This document shows, piece by piece, positions 52,948 through 61,377 of a stretch of DNA of 64,000 nucleotides (positions are counted from its first letter, which is position 1; each line of letters starts with the position of its first letter). A program made the translations under genes and the position numbers. Source of the stretch: NORP240 sp965222175 (lineage in GTDB: Bacteria; Pseudomonadota; Gammaproteobacteria; Pseudomonadales; Pseudohongiellaceae); NCBI GenBank assembly GCA_965222175.1, contig OZ244938.1, positions 992,001-1,056,000 of the forward strand. The letters are read 5' to 3'. The notes below the pieces were generated by a model. It had not been told where the DNA came from. It did no database searches and saw nothing but the letters and a program-made list of their open reading frames with translations.

Positions 52948-53424
52948 TCACTTGTTGTGCTGGCGCACGATACGCTGTTTGTCGATGTTCCACTCCCGTT
53001 CCTTCACCGTGGCGCGCTTGTCGTGACTCTGCTTGCCCTTGGCGAGGGCGATCTGGGCCTTGACCAGGTGGTTTTTCCAGTACAGCTTGGTGCACACGCA
53101 GGTGTGGCCTTTCTGCTCGGTGGCGGCGAACAGGCGCGACAGCTCCTTTTTGTGCAGCAGCAGTTTGCGGGTGCGGTCCGGTTCGCAGACGGAATGGGTG
53201 CTGGCCGTATCCAGGGGGTTGATGCGGCAGCCCAGCAGCCAGGCCTCGCCGTCTTTCATCAGCACGTAGCTGTCCACCAGCTGCACTTTTTTCAGGCGCA
53301 GGGCTTTGACTTCCCAGCCCTGCAGGGCAACGCCGGCCTCGAAGGTGTCCTCGATAAAGTAGTCGTGGCGCGCCTTCTTGTTGACGACGATGGTGTTGTC
53401 GGGTTTTTTCGGTTTCTTGGCCAT
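52948..53424 (-). CDS. smpB: SsrA-binding protein SmpB
   Basis: A 158-residue SmpB, the normal length. NTIVVNKKARHDYFIEDTFEAG opens the beta-barrel (given in parts), followed by LQGWEVKALRLKKVQLVDSYV, GEAWLLGCRINPLD, RKLLLHKKELSRLF, and the basic C-terminal tail KGKQSHDKRATVKEREWNIDKQR. It carries tmRNA to stalled ribosomes. smpB diverges from the transporter and ratA-rnfH genes, a usual gammaproteobacterial layout; ssrA lies 3.4 kb away. Confidence 0.97.
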   Translation of the reverse strand: MAKKPKKPDNTIVVNKKARHDYFIEDTFEAGVALQGWEVKALRLKKVQLVDSYVLMKDGEAWLLGCRINPLDTASTHSVCEPDRTRKLLLHKKELSRLFAATEQKGHTCVCTKLYWKNHLVKAQIALAKGKQSHDKRATVKEREWNIDKQRIVRQHNK

Positions 53425-53622
53425 GGGCGCGGATTATAGCGGAAATCGCCGGCGCCGCAGGAAAATTCACCAACGGGGCAGGATTGCGGACCCGGTTCCG
53501 CACCGCGGGGCAGGGAACCCGGCAGCGGGCCGGATCCGGGATGATCTGACCGCGACGCTGGGGTAGAATCGCCGCTGGTCCTGCCGATGGTGCAGGGGAA
53601 GGGCATCCAGAAGAGGCATGAC

Positions 53623-55047
53623 ATGGTGGAAGATCGTGGACGGTTCAGTTCTAGACTGGGATTTGTGCTGGCGGCCGCGGGCTCTGCCGTGGGCCTGGGG
53701 AACCTGGTGGCGTTCCCGGTAATGGCGTCGAAGAACGGAGGCGCCGCCTTCCTGTTCGTCTACCTCGCCTTCGTGGCCCTTATCTGCTATCCCGTCATGC
53801 TCTCGGAAATCGCCATGGGGCGTCATTCCCAGCGCAACCCGGTGGGTGCGTTCACCGCCATCCCCGGTGGCGGCGGCATCTGGCGCTGGGCCGGCAAGCT
53901 GGCCATCCTGACCCCGTTCATGATCGCGGTGTTTTATACCGTGATCACCGTGTGGATCGTCATGTACCTGGTCTACACCCTCACCGGCAACCTGAATTAT
54001 CTCAGCAGTCCCGTGGCCTTCGGTGAAGTCACCAACTCCACGGCCCTGTTCATTTACCTGCCCCTGCTGCTGGCGGTGATTTTCTATATCCTGCTGGGCG
54101 GCGTGCGCAACGGCATCGAGCGCCTGGCCCGCATCCTGATGCCGACGCTGGCGGTAATGCTGGTGCTGCTGGTGGTGTTCGTCCTCACCCTGGAGAACGC
54201 CAGCCTGGGCCTGGCTTATTACCTGGTCCCGGATTTCACCAAGCTCAACGGGGCGGTGATCAACGGGGCCCTCAGCCAGGCGTTTTTCTCCCTGTCACTG
54301 GGCATGGGCATCCTCATCACCTACGGTTCCTATTTCAGTCGCGAGGACAATATTCCCCAGTCCACCCGGCTGGTGGCCATCACCGATACGTCCATCGCCT
54401 TCTTTGCCGGCCTGCTGATCCTGCCGGCTATTTTCGCCTTCGATCCCAACACCAATACCGATGACCTGTCCACCAGCAGTGTCGGGCTGATCTTCAGTTT
54501 CCTGCCACAGATTTTCCTGTCCATGCAGGAGGCGGTGGGCTACGTCGGCGCCAGCGTGGTGGCTTCGGTGTTTTTCATCCTGGTGTTTTTCGCGGCGCTG
54601 ACCTCGCTGGTCTCCATCATCGAGATTCCCATTGCCTACATGATGGACGAGTGGGAACTGACCCGGAAGCGGGCCGTGTATACCCAGGCCCTGCTGCTGA
54701 CCCTGTTTGCCGTACCGGCCACCCTGTCCCTGGGCATGGTGGACGTGCTCACCAGCTTCACCAGCTACGGTGGCGTGGACAAGTCCTTTTTCGACGTGAT
54801 CTCCGACGTTTTCTACGAGACCATTCTGCCCTTCGTCGGGCTGCTGGTGTGCCTGTTCTGTGCCTATCGGTGGAAAATGAACGGCCTGTCCGACGAACTG
54901 ACCATCGGCGATGCGCCGTTCAAGGGATCGCGGCTGGAGAAGTACCTGAGCTTTTCCCTGGGCTCGGTGATACCCCTGGTGCTGTTCCTGGTCTTCATCA
55001 ACACCGTGGCCACCAAGTATTTCGCCGTCTCGCTGTTCGGTTTCTGA
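53623..55047 (+). CDS. Neurotransmitter:sodium symporter (SNF/NSS) family transporter
   Basis: A 474-residue LeuT-fold sodium-coupled amino acid or amine transporter. The ATG at 53623 has AAGAGG 7 bases upstream and begins the canonical RFSSRLGFVLAAAGSAVGLGNLVAFP with the unwound TM1 sodium/substrate site. Twelve or so membrane segments follow; SQAFFSLSLGMGILITYGSY (TM6) is the second half of the binding site, and MMDEW near residue 340 is a loop typical of bacterial members. The substrate cannot be named. Confidence 0.93.
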   Translation: MVEDRGRFSSRLGFVLAAAGSAVGLGNLVAFPVMASKNGGAAFLFVYLAFVALICYPVMLSEIAMGRHSQRNPVGAFTAIPGGGGIWRWAGKLAILTPFMIAVFYTVITVWIVMYLVYTLTGNLNYLSSPVAFGEVTNSTALFIYLPLLLAVIFYILLGGVRNGIERLARILMPTLAVMLVLLVVFVLTLENASLGLAYYLVPDFTKLNGAVINGALSQAFFSLSLGMGILITYGSYFSREDNIPQSTRLVAITDTSIAFFAGLLILPAIFAFDPNTNTDDLSTSSVGLIFSFLPQIFLSMQEAVGYVGASVVASVFFILVFFAALTSLVSIIEIPIAYMMDEWELTRKRAVYTQALLLTLFAVPATLSLGMVDVLTSFTSYGGVDKSFFDVISDVFYETILPFVGLLVCLFCAYRWKMNGLSDELTIGDAPFKGSRLEKYLSFSLGSVIPLVLFLVFINTVATKYFAVSLFGF

Positions 55048-55067
55048 CAACCCGTGTCACCGCCGCC

Positions 55068-55508
55068 ATGACCCGTATCGACAGAAGTGCCCTGGTTAGC
55101 TACTCGGCCGAGCAGATGTTCGAGCTGGTCAACGACATCGAGAGCTACCCCAACTTCATGAGCGGCTGCACCGCGGCCCGGGTAATCTCCGCCAGTGAGG
55201 ACGAACTCATCGGTGAGCTTACCCTGTCCCGGGCCGGCATCCGGCAGACCCTGGTTACCCGGAACAGGCTGATTCCCGGACGGCGGATGACCATGGAACT
55301 GGTGGAAGGGGCGTTCAAGTCATTCAGTGCCACCTGGTACTTTGACCCTCTCACCGATTCGGCCTGCAAGGTGCGGCTGGAGATGGAGTTCGAATTTTCC
55401 GGACGCCTGATGGACTTCGCCATGGAGAAACTGTTCAGCAGTTCCGCCAACTCGCTGGTGGACGCCGTGGTGCAGCGTGCCCGGAAGGTCTATGGCAGCC
55501 AGGCGTAA
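55068..55508 (+). CDS. ratA: RatA-type START-like protein (ubiquinone-binding/toxin family)
   Basis: A 146-residue SRPBCC-fold protein. MTRIDRSALVSYSAEQMFELV, then DIESYPNFMSGCTAARV, GELTLSRAGIRQTLVTRN and WYFDPLTDSACKVRLEMEFEF match RatA/PasT and the coenzyme Q-binding COQ10-like group. In E. coli RatA inhibits 70S formation under some conditions and has a respiratory role. It precedes rnfH by a 142-bp gap filled by an 11-bp repeat array. Confidence 0.93.
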   Translation: MTRIDRSALVSYSAEQMFELVNDIESYPNFMSGCTAARVISASEDELIGELTLSRAGIRQTLVTRNRLIPGRRMTMELVEGAFKSFSATWYFDPLTDSACKVRLEMEFEFSGRLMDFAMEKLFSSSANSLVDAVVQRARKVYGSQA

Positions 55509-55542
55509 AGCGTCCGTATCTGTAGGGCAGCAACGCGAGAAC

Positions 55543-55619
55543 AGGGCATGGAAAGGGCATGGAAAGGGCTTGGCAAGGGTATGGGAACGGTATGGAGACG
55601 TTATGGAGACGTTATGGAA
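55543..55619. repeat. Degenerate 11-bp tandem repeat, 7 units (ratA-rnfH intergenic)
   Basis: Seven units of exactly 11 bp with consensus ASGKYATGGAA (for example AGGGCATGGAA, AGGGTATGGGA, ACGTTATGGAG) and a decayed eighth to 55630. It is noncoding and starts 34 bp after the ratA stop. The period, not the sequence, is shared with the arrays at 2166 and 63308. Confidence 0.85.
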
Positions 55620-55650
55620 AGCAGCGTGGATAACACGGCAAGGCAGGCAG

Positions 55651-56034
55651 ATGACGACAGCACACACCGGCGGTACCGGACAATCCCCTGAAGCGGGCCA
55701 ACCCGGCGACGAGGCGGTGCAGGACGACGGCGCCGACGTTATCCCGGTGGAAGTGGCCTACGCCACGCCGGAGCGACAGCTGATCATCGCCCTGGACGTT
55801 CCCCGGGGCACCACGGCCCTGGAGGCGGCGGAGCTGTCGGGAATCACTGCTGAGTTTCCCGGCATTGACCTGGCGAAGGACACCCTGGGGATTTTTTCCA
55901 ACCCGCTCAACGGCAAGGGCTGGCCGTTACCCGGCGAGTACCGGCTGCAGCCCCGGGACCGGGTGGAAATCTACCGGCCGCTGCAGATCGATCCGAAACA
56001 GGCACGGCTGGCCCGGGCCAGGAGAAAATCGTGA
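55651..56034 (+). CDS. rnfH: RnfH/RatB-family ubiquitin-like-fold protein
   Basis: A 127-residue protein from the ATG at 55651. After about 37 acidic, unconserved residues it shows IPVEVAYATPERQLIIALDVPRGTTALEA, DTLGIFSNPL and LQPRDRVEIYRPLQIDPKQAR, the RnfH (UPF0125) domain with its beta-grasp fold. The N-terminal extension is longer than in E. coli RatB. Function unclear; forms an operon with ratA. Its TGA overlaps the GST GTG start. Confidence 0.92.
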   Translation: MTTAHTGGTGQSPEAGQPGDEAVQDDGADVIPVEVAYATPERQLIIALDVPRGTTALEAAELSGITAEFPGIDLAKDTLGIFSNPLNGKGWPLPGEYRLQPRDRVEIYRPLQIDPKQARLARARRKS

Positions 56035-56690
56035 AGCTGATCATCGGCAACAGGAACTACTCGTCCTGGTCGTTGCGTGCCTGGCTGCTGCTGGCCTGGC
56101 ACCGGCTGGAATTCGACGTAGTCCGCATTCCGCTGTTTGCTCCCGGCTACCGGGACAAACTGCTTGCCTATTCACCCACCGGCCAGGTGCCGGTGCTGGT
56201 GGATGACAGCCTCGTTGTCTGGGATTCGCTGGCCATCTGCGAGTACGTCTCGGAGCGCTACCTGGACGGTGCCGGCTGGCCGGCAGACCGGGAGGCCCGG
56301 GCGGAAGCCCGCAGCGTCAGTGCCGAGATGCATGCCGGGTTTGCCGCCATCCGCCAGCAGTTGCCCATGAATGTCCGGGCCTCTGGCCGGCAGGTGGCGA
56401 TGAACGCGGCGTTGCAGGCAGAAATCGCACGGATCGACAGCCTGTGGAATGACCTGAGAACGCGGCACCGGGATCGCGGTCCCTGGCTGTTCGGCGACTT
56501 TTCCATTGCCGACTGCCTGTATGTGCCCATGGCCCTGCGGTTTGCCACCTACGGTATTCAGTTGTCCGCACCGGCCGGGGATTACCTGCGTACCGTGGCG
56601 CAACAGCCGCTGGTGCAGGCCTGGATTGCCGCCGCCCGGGAGGAACAGGAGACCATCGATATCGCAGAGGTCGGGATACCGCCGGCGTAG
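56031..56690 (+). CDS. Glutathione S-transferase family protein
   Basis: A 219-residue GST. The thioredoxin-like N-domain has IIGNRNYSSWSLRAWLLL with the likely catalytic Ser (about 11-12) and TGQVPVLVDDSLVVWDSLAI (about 50-69), where the cis-Pro and the glutathione-binding DS pair lie. The all-helical C-domain includes WLFGDFSIADCLYVPMALRF (about 155-174). The GTG start overlaps the rnfH stop (GTGA), so it is translationally coupled to it. Substrate unknown. Confidence 0.92.
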   Translation: MKLIIGNRNYSSWSLRAWLLLAWHRLEFDVVRIPLFAPGYRDKLLAYSPTGQVPVLVDDSLVVWDSLAICEYVSERYLDGAGWPADREARAEARSVSAEMHAGFAAIRQQLPMNVRASGRQVAMNAALQAEIARIDSLWNDLRTRHRDRGPWLFGDFSIADCLYVPMALRFATYGIQLSAPAGDYLRTVAQQPLVQAWIAAAREEQETIDIAEVGIPPA

Positions 56691-56975
56691 CAGGCTGTTG
56701 GACAACTGGTGCGCCTTGCCCAAACCTCTGCTCGTTCTGTTGCCGGTTGAATCCCCGGTGTTTGATTCAGGCCCGGACTGCCACTAGACTAGGGAATCTC
56801 TAATTAACAGCCTGTTAAGCATGGAAGTGCTCTGCGGGACTCTGTCGGGCGCCACTGCAAGACGGCTCGTCAATGAACTCACCTGAAAGCCAGAATATTT
56901 CCATATTGAATCAGAAGTTCCCCGGAAAACTGCCGGTCGGGAATGGCGAACAGGCTGATAACAGGAACCACAATC

Positions 56976-57293
56976 GTGAAAAAACCCAGCAACCAGGACG
57001 GTGAACCCGTCGTCTCCGGTACCGGAGTAAAGAAGCAGAAGGGCGTGTTCCAGCGCCTTAACGACAATCTCTACGAGTTTTACGTGGCGCCTTATCGGCG
57101 CACCTTCGCCCGTGCCCAGCGGGACGAGGAGGACCTGTTCATGCTGCTGGTGTTCGCCGAAAGCATGGGCGTGCCGAACCCGGCGGCGTTCTATACCCTG
57201 GAGCTGTTACCGGTGGTCTATGAGCGCTTTCACGAGTGGCATAAACGCATGGGCATGGAACGCTCGCCGCTGGATCACGTCCATTGCTGCTAG
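56976..57293 (+). CDS. cory-CC-star protein
   Basis: A 105-residue protein that ends HCC followed by the stop, which is the defining feature of the cory-CC-star family. The core DNLYEFYVAPYRRTFARAQ and EEDLFMLLVFAESMG, then TLELLPVVYERFHEWHKRMGME also fits. The GTG at 56976 has AGGAA upstream; an in-frame ATG 11 codons earlier lacks a usable ribosome site. Members lie next to an ArsA-family ATPase, as here, where its last bases overlap that gene. The terminal cysteines suggest metal or thiol binding, but no function is established to my knowledge. Confidence 0.85.
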   Translation: MKKPSNQDGEPVVSGTGVKKQKGVFQRLNDNLYEFYVAPYRRTFARAQRDEEDLFMLLVFAESMGVPNPAAFYTLELLPVVYERFHEWHKRMGMERSPLDHVHCC

Positions 57294-58270
57294 AGTCAGC
57301 CCGCGGGCACAGAATACTGTTTTTCGGTGGTAAGGGCGGCGTTGGCAAGACCACGGTTTCCGCCGCCACGGCGCTGGCCATGGCCAACGAGGGTAAAAAA
57401 GTGCTGCTGGTGTCCACTGATCCGGCCCACAATCTCGGTCACCTGTTCGATCGCCGCATCGGTCCCCGTCCGGTAAAGCTCTGCCCCGGCCTGGACGGCC
57501 TGGAACTGGATCCGGAACAAACGGTAAATAAACACCTGGAGGAAGTGTCGTCGGCCCTGCACCGGCTGATGCCGATTCAGTTGCGCGGCGAGGTGGACAA
57601 GCACATGGAATTGTCCCGGGATGCACCCGGCATGCAGGAAGCGGCGATCCTTGAGAAAATCGCCGAAGTGGTGGAGCAGGGCATGGCGGACTACGATCTT
57701 ATCGTTTTCGATACCGCGCCTTCCGGGCATACCGCCCGGCTGATGGCCCTGCCGGAAATGATGTCCGCCTGGACCGAAGGCCTGATCAAGCGTCGGGAGA
57801 AGGCGGACAAGTTCGCCTCGGTGGTGGCGGACCTGGGTCGGGAATCCGACCGTGACCTGGGCGGCAAGTACTTCGAGGAAGACCAGGACGCGCAGCGGGA
57901 AAGTCGAATCCGCCAGATCCTGCTGCGGCGCCGCAACCGCTTCGTGATGCTGCGGGATGCCCTTGCCGATAGCGAAAAAACCGCGTTCGTTATCGTCCTG
58001 GCGGCAGAGCGGTTGCCGGTGCTGGAGACCGTGGAACTGGCTGCCCAGCTGGAGCGGTCCGGCGTGACCATCGGCGGCCTGGTGGTCAACAAGCGCATGC
58101 CACCGGGAGTCAGCGAGTTCATGGACGAACGCAAGGTTCAGGAAGAAAAGCACCTGGAGACGCTGACCAGGGCGCTGCCGCGGATTCCCCGCCAGGACCT
58201 GTTCCTGGTGGCCCATGACGTGGTGGGCCTGGATTCACTGGAGGCCTTTGCCGCCAGCCTGGCATCCTGA
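57284..58270 (+). CDS. ArsA/Get3-family ATPase
   Basis: A 328-residue P-loop ATPase of the ArsA/Get3/MinD superclass. The deviant Walker A GGKGGVGKTT (about 15-24) has the signature Lys, followed by STDPAHNLGHLFD (A-loop Asp), VFDTAPSGHTARL (switch II, about 143-155) and GGLVVNKRMPP. The three arsenite-binding cysteines of ArsA are not apparent, and no arsB is near. Paired with the cory-CC-star protein, whose stop it overlaps; the start is therefore a TTG at 57284 or the adjacent CTG. The role may be metal or tail-anchored protein handling; this is inference. Confidence 0.85.
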   Translation: MLLESARGHRILFFGGKGGVGKTTVSAATALAMANEGKKVLLVSTDPAHNLGHLFDRRIGPRPVKLCPGLDGLELDPEQTVNKHLEEVSSALHRLMPIQLRGEVDKHMELSRDAPGMQEAAILEKIAEVVEQGMADYDLIVFDTAPSGHTARLMALPEMMSAWTEGLIKRREKADKFASVVADLGRESDRDLGGKYFEEDQDAQRESRIRQILLRRRNRFVMLRDALADSEKTAFVIVLAAERLPVLETVELAAQLERSGVTIGGLVVNKRMPPGVSEFMDERKVQEEKHLETLTRALPRIPRQDLFLVAHDVVGLDSLEAFAASLAS

Positions 58271-58371
58271 CCCGGCATAACCCCCAACCACGGAACCAGC
58301 CTTCAAACTGAGTCATCACTGTTTATGGGTTAGCTGGAAATTCCCGGCCTGCTGATCAGAACTGGTTCGGC

Positions 58372-58728
58372 TCAGTTCAGGGCATCCGGGTTGGGCTGGT
58401 AGTCACCGGCGATGCGGATCAGTTCATCGTTTTCGAAATACACCGTGACCCGCTCGCCAACCCGCTGGCCGCCGCCGGGCTGGAAGTTATAGACATAGTC
58501 CCAGCGATCCTGGTGGAAGGGGTCCCGCACCAGTGGCGTGCCCATGACGAAGATGACCTGCCGCTTGGTCATGCCGGGCCGCAGCTGGTCCACCATGTCC
58601 TGGGTGATGATATTGCCCTGGGGGATGGAAAGTTTGTAAACGCCGGGAAACTGAAACGGACCGCAGCCGCTGAGGCCGACCACCGCCGTGATGAGTAACA
58701 GATAGCGTCGTGTCGTGGACAGGTTCAT
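58372..58728 (-). CDS. bamE: Outer membrane protein assembly factor BamE (OmlA)
   Basis: A 118-residue lipoprotein with lipobox LLLITAVVGLSGC (Cys at about 22). FPGVYKLSIPQGNIITQ and DQLRPGMTKRQVIFVMGTPLVRDPFHQDRWDYVY are the BamE SmpA/OmlA signature. It is part of the BAM complex that inserts beta-barrels. It diverges from fur across 226 bp, the arrangement seen in many Gammaproteobacteria. Confidence 0.97.
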   Translation of the reverse strand: MNLSTTRRYLLLITAVVGLSGCGPFQFPGVYKLSIPQGNIITQDMVDQLRPGMTKRQVIFVMGTPLVRDPFHQDRWDYVYNFQPGGGQRVGERVTVYFENDELIRIAGDYQPNPDALN

Positions 58729-58954
58729 TACTGACTGGTTTCTTTCCGCTGGTTCAATTGGTTTGTCCTGGTTGACCTGTTAGTCAGGTTTTATCCCGTT
58801 AAGTTCCGCTGTGTACGTTGCCGGCCGTGGCTCTCTTTCTTCCAGTCGGGGAAAGCGGCATAATAACCCACTATTTCGCCAAGCGAAATGCCTGCAACGA
58901 GACGGCGCTCCTGGCGTATCGCCCGGCGATGGAGCCCCTCGAAGAGAGTGAATT

Positions 58955-59380
58955 ATGGCAACGGAAAACCAGGACCTGCGGAATGCAGGTCTGAAAGTCA
59001 CGCTGCCGCGTGTAAAGATTCTGCAAATACTTGAAGGATCTGATGACAAGCATTTCAGCGCCGAGGACGTCTACAAGGCGCTTATCGAGGCCGACGAGGA
59101 TGTCGGCCTGGCCACGGTGTACCGGGTACTGACCCAGTTCGAAGCAGCCGGCCTGGTGATGCGCCACCACTTCGAAGGCGGCCATTCGGTCTTCGAACTG
59201 AATTCCGACGATCATCACGATCATGTCGTGTGCACCAAGTGTGGCAAGGTGGAGGAGTTTTACGACGAGGTGATCGAGAAGCAGCAGGACAAGATTGCGG
59301 AAAAGCTTGGGTTTCGGATTACTGATCATTCCCTGTATATATACGGTATCTGCCCCGCCTGCCAGAAAGCGGACGATTAG
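58955..59380 (+). CDS. fur: Ferric uptake regulator Fur
   Basis: A 141-residue Fur: N-terminal winged helix with NAGLKVTLPRVKILQILE and HFSAEDVYKALIEADEDVGLATVYRVLTQFEAAGLV, then the metal region HHFEGGHSVFELNSDDHHDHVVCTKCGKVEEF (given as parts: DHHDHVVCTKCG) and CPAC near the end, so both structural zinc Cys pairs are present. It represses iron-uptake genes when iron is replete. The 165-bp tandem array begins 15 bases after its stop. Confidence 0.97.
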   Translation: MATENQDLRNAGLKVTLPRVKILQILEGSDDKHFSAEDVYKALIEADEDVGLATVYRVLTQFEAAGLVMRHHFEGGHSVFELNSDDHHDHVVCTKCGKVEEFYDEVIEKQQDKIAEKLGFRITDHSLYIYGICPACQKADD

Positions 59381-59394
59381 CGGTCTATTTTCCC

Positions 59395-60430
59395 GATAGC
59401 GGCGTTGGCTCCGTGCTCGGTCACTCACCTATCATTTGATAGGCTCACGCCCTGCGCGCGGTGCCGCCTTGCTCTCGGAAAAATATCCTCGCTACTTGTC
59501 CGCTTTCCCCTGCTTTGGAGAGCTGTGTTTTTTCATGACGATCAGGGGTCACTTTCCCCGATAGCGGCGTTGGCTCCGTGCTCGGTCACTCACCTATCAT
59601 TTGATAGGCTCACGCCCTGCGCGCGGTGCCGCCTTGCTCTCGGAAAAATATCCTCGCTACTTGTCCGCTTTCCCCTGCTTTGGAGAGCTGTGTTTTTTCA
59701 TGACGATCAGGGGTCACTTTCCCCGATAGCGGCGTTGGCTCCGTGCTCGGTCACTCACCTATCATTTGATAGGCTCACGCCCTGCGCGCGGTGCCGCCTT
59801 GCTCTCGGAAAAATATCCTCGCTACTTGTCCGCTTTCCCCTGCTTTGGAGAGCTGTGTTTTTTCATGACGATCAGGGGTCACTTTCCCCGATAGCGGCGT
59901 TGGCTCCGTGCTCGGTCGCTCACCTATCGAATGATAGGCTCACGCCCTGCGCGCGGTGCCGCCTTGCTCTTGGGCAAATATCCTCGCTACTTGTCCGCTT
60001 TCCCCTGCTTTTAAGAGCTGTGTTTCATCATGACGATTAGCGGTCACTTTCCCCGATAGCGGCGTTGGCTCCGTGCTCGGTCACTCACCTATCATTTGAT
60101 AGGCTCACGCCCTGTGCGCGGTGCCGCCTTGCTCTCGGAAAAATATCCTCGCTACTTGTCCGCTTTCCCCTGCTTTTAAGAGCTGTGTTTCTTCATGACG
60201 ATTAGCGGTCACTTTCCCCGATAGCGGCGTTGGCTCCGTGCTCGGTCGCTCACCTATCATTTGATAGGCTCACGCCCTGCGCGCGGTGCCGCCTTGCTCT
60301 CGGAAAAATATCCTCGCTACTTGTCCGCTTTCTTCTACTTGGAGAGCTGTGTTTCTTCATGACGATCAGCGGTCACTTTCCCCGATAGCGGCGTTGGCTC
60401 CGTGCTCTCGGGAAAATAGCAGCGCTACCT
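59395..60430. repeat. 165-bp tandem repeat array (6 units plus partial)
   Basis: Units begin with GATAGCGGCGTTGG at 59395, 59560, 59725, 59890, 60055, 60220 and 60384. Five spacings are exactly 165 bp and the last 164. The first three are near-identical; later ones carry more changes. Each unit holds two hairpins: CCTATC-ATTT-GATAGG and GGGG-TCACTTT-CCCC. Since 165 is divisible by 3, one frame is open across four units, but codon content and repetition argue against a protein. The left edge resembles the fur stop region (GACGATTAGCGGTC) and the right edge resembles the 3' end of the Nmad3 gene. Confidence 0.95.
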
Positions 60431-61300
60431 GTCCGCTGACACGTCCTCGAACAGTTTGTGGAGCCAGTCCGTGGCTTCGGGGTAGTGGTGGCAGTCCAGC
60501 ACGAATTCCTGGCCTCGGGAGGCGGCCTGCAGGAAGGTGTGGTCGCCGGCTTGCTGCCAGCGGGCGGGGTTGGCGTGGTAGGACAGGGGAGGCCGGTTCG
60601 GGGCGGGATAAAACCAGGCGGGCAGTTGCCAGTGACTCGGGCCGGGGGCCCGGGATGAGGTCAGCTGCCGGTGGGGATGAGCGCGGTGGAACAGGCCGGC
60701 GCCGGGGATTGCCGGCAGGGTACGGTGGGGCAGCTGCAGCCGGTGGGCCGCCAGGTAGAGGACGTTGCCGGGGGTGGGGGGATGCTTGAAATGCGGGTGG
60801 TAGCAGGCCCAGGGGTGCCGGTCTGCATCCCAGGCGGCCACCGGGCGGCAGGCGTCTATCTGCAGCCAGCCGAACAGCCGGTGCTGCCGAGGCGCACGGC
60901 GGATAAACCGGTAGCGTCCGGCCACCTGTTCCACCTGCTGGAACAGGCCGAAAAACAGGAAGATGTCGCCCCGGGTGACTGCCTGGTTGCGCAGGTGACC
61001 CTGGGCCGATCCCAACTGGCCGAACAGGGGGCGCCAGCCCGGCGCCCGGGGCAGGGCGTTGCGCTCAAGGTCGGGATCGAGATGGGCGCCGCTGCCGGGC
61101 CTGATCCGCCGGCCGGTGAGGTCGCTGACCAGTTTACCGATTTCGCCGTCATCGCCGACACCGGCGACAATATCCCGATAGCGGATGGTGGATCGCCGGT
61201 CGGGTATGGGCAGTGACCACAGGGTACCGTCGGGGAGCAGCGGGCTGGGTACGCCACCGGCGCTGGAATCGAATCCCTTTCTGCTGAGAATGATTTTCAT
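60425..61300 (-). CDS. Nmad3-family putative nucleotide modification protein
   Basis: A 291-residue protein that starts MKIILSRKGFDSSAGGVPSP, then LPDGTLWSLPIPD, the hallmark of the nucleotide modification associated domain 3 family. Later blocks are GAHLDPDLERNAL, GDIFLFFGLFQQVE, HRLFGWLQID and SHWQLPAWFYP. Nmad3 was proposed from phage and mobile contexts as an enzyme in DNA base hypermodification; here it lies in a core neighbourhood between fur and recN. Its last codons enter the 165-bp repeat array. No partner modification gene is in the window. Confidence 0.85.
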   Translation of the reverse strand: MKIILSRKGFDSSAGGVPSPLLPDGTLWSLPIPDRRSTIRYRDIVAGVGDDGEIGKLVSDLTGRRIRPGSGAHLDPDLERNALPRAPGWRPLFGQLGSAQGHLRNQAVTRGDIFLFFGLFQQVEQVAGRYRFIRRAPRQHRLFGWLQIDACRPVAAWDADRHPWACYHPHFKHPPTPGNVLYLAAHRLQLPHRTLPAIPGAGLFHRAHPHRQLTSSRAPGPSHWQLPAWFYPAPNRPPLSYHANPARWQQAGDHTFLQAASRGQEFVLDCHHYPEATDWLHKLFEDVSADR

Positions 61301-61377
61301 CGGCTGCGTGGCTCCCGGCGATGGGTCCAGCCGTGCTCAGCCCATGCCGGAATCGGCGGCCGGGCAGTCGGTGACGA

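Noticed and set aside
57284..58270. Arsenical pump ATPase ArsA in an arsenic-resistance operon
   Set aside because: There are no arsB, arsC, arsD or arsR neighbours and I do not see the three-cysteine metal site. The cory-CC-star partner points to a different branch.
59405..60040. Open frame of 211 codons with a 55-residue internal repeat
   Set aside because: It exists only because the 165-bp unit is divisible by three and lacks a stop in one frame. It has no ribosome site, no family match, and breaks when later units change.
59395..60430. CRISPR array
   Set aside because: Units are contiguous 165-bp repeats without unique spacers, and no cas gene is present. The 11-bp arrays also lack spacers.
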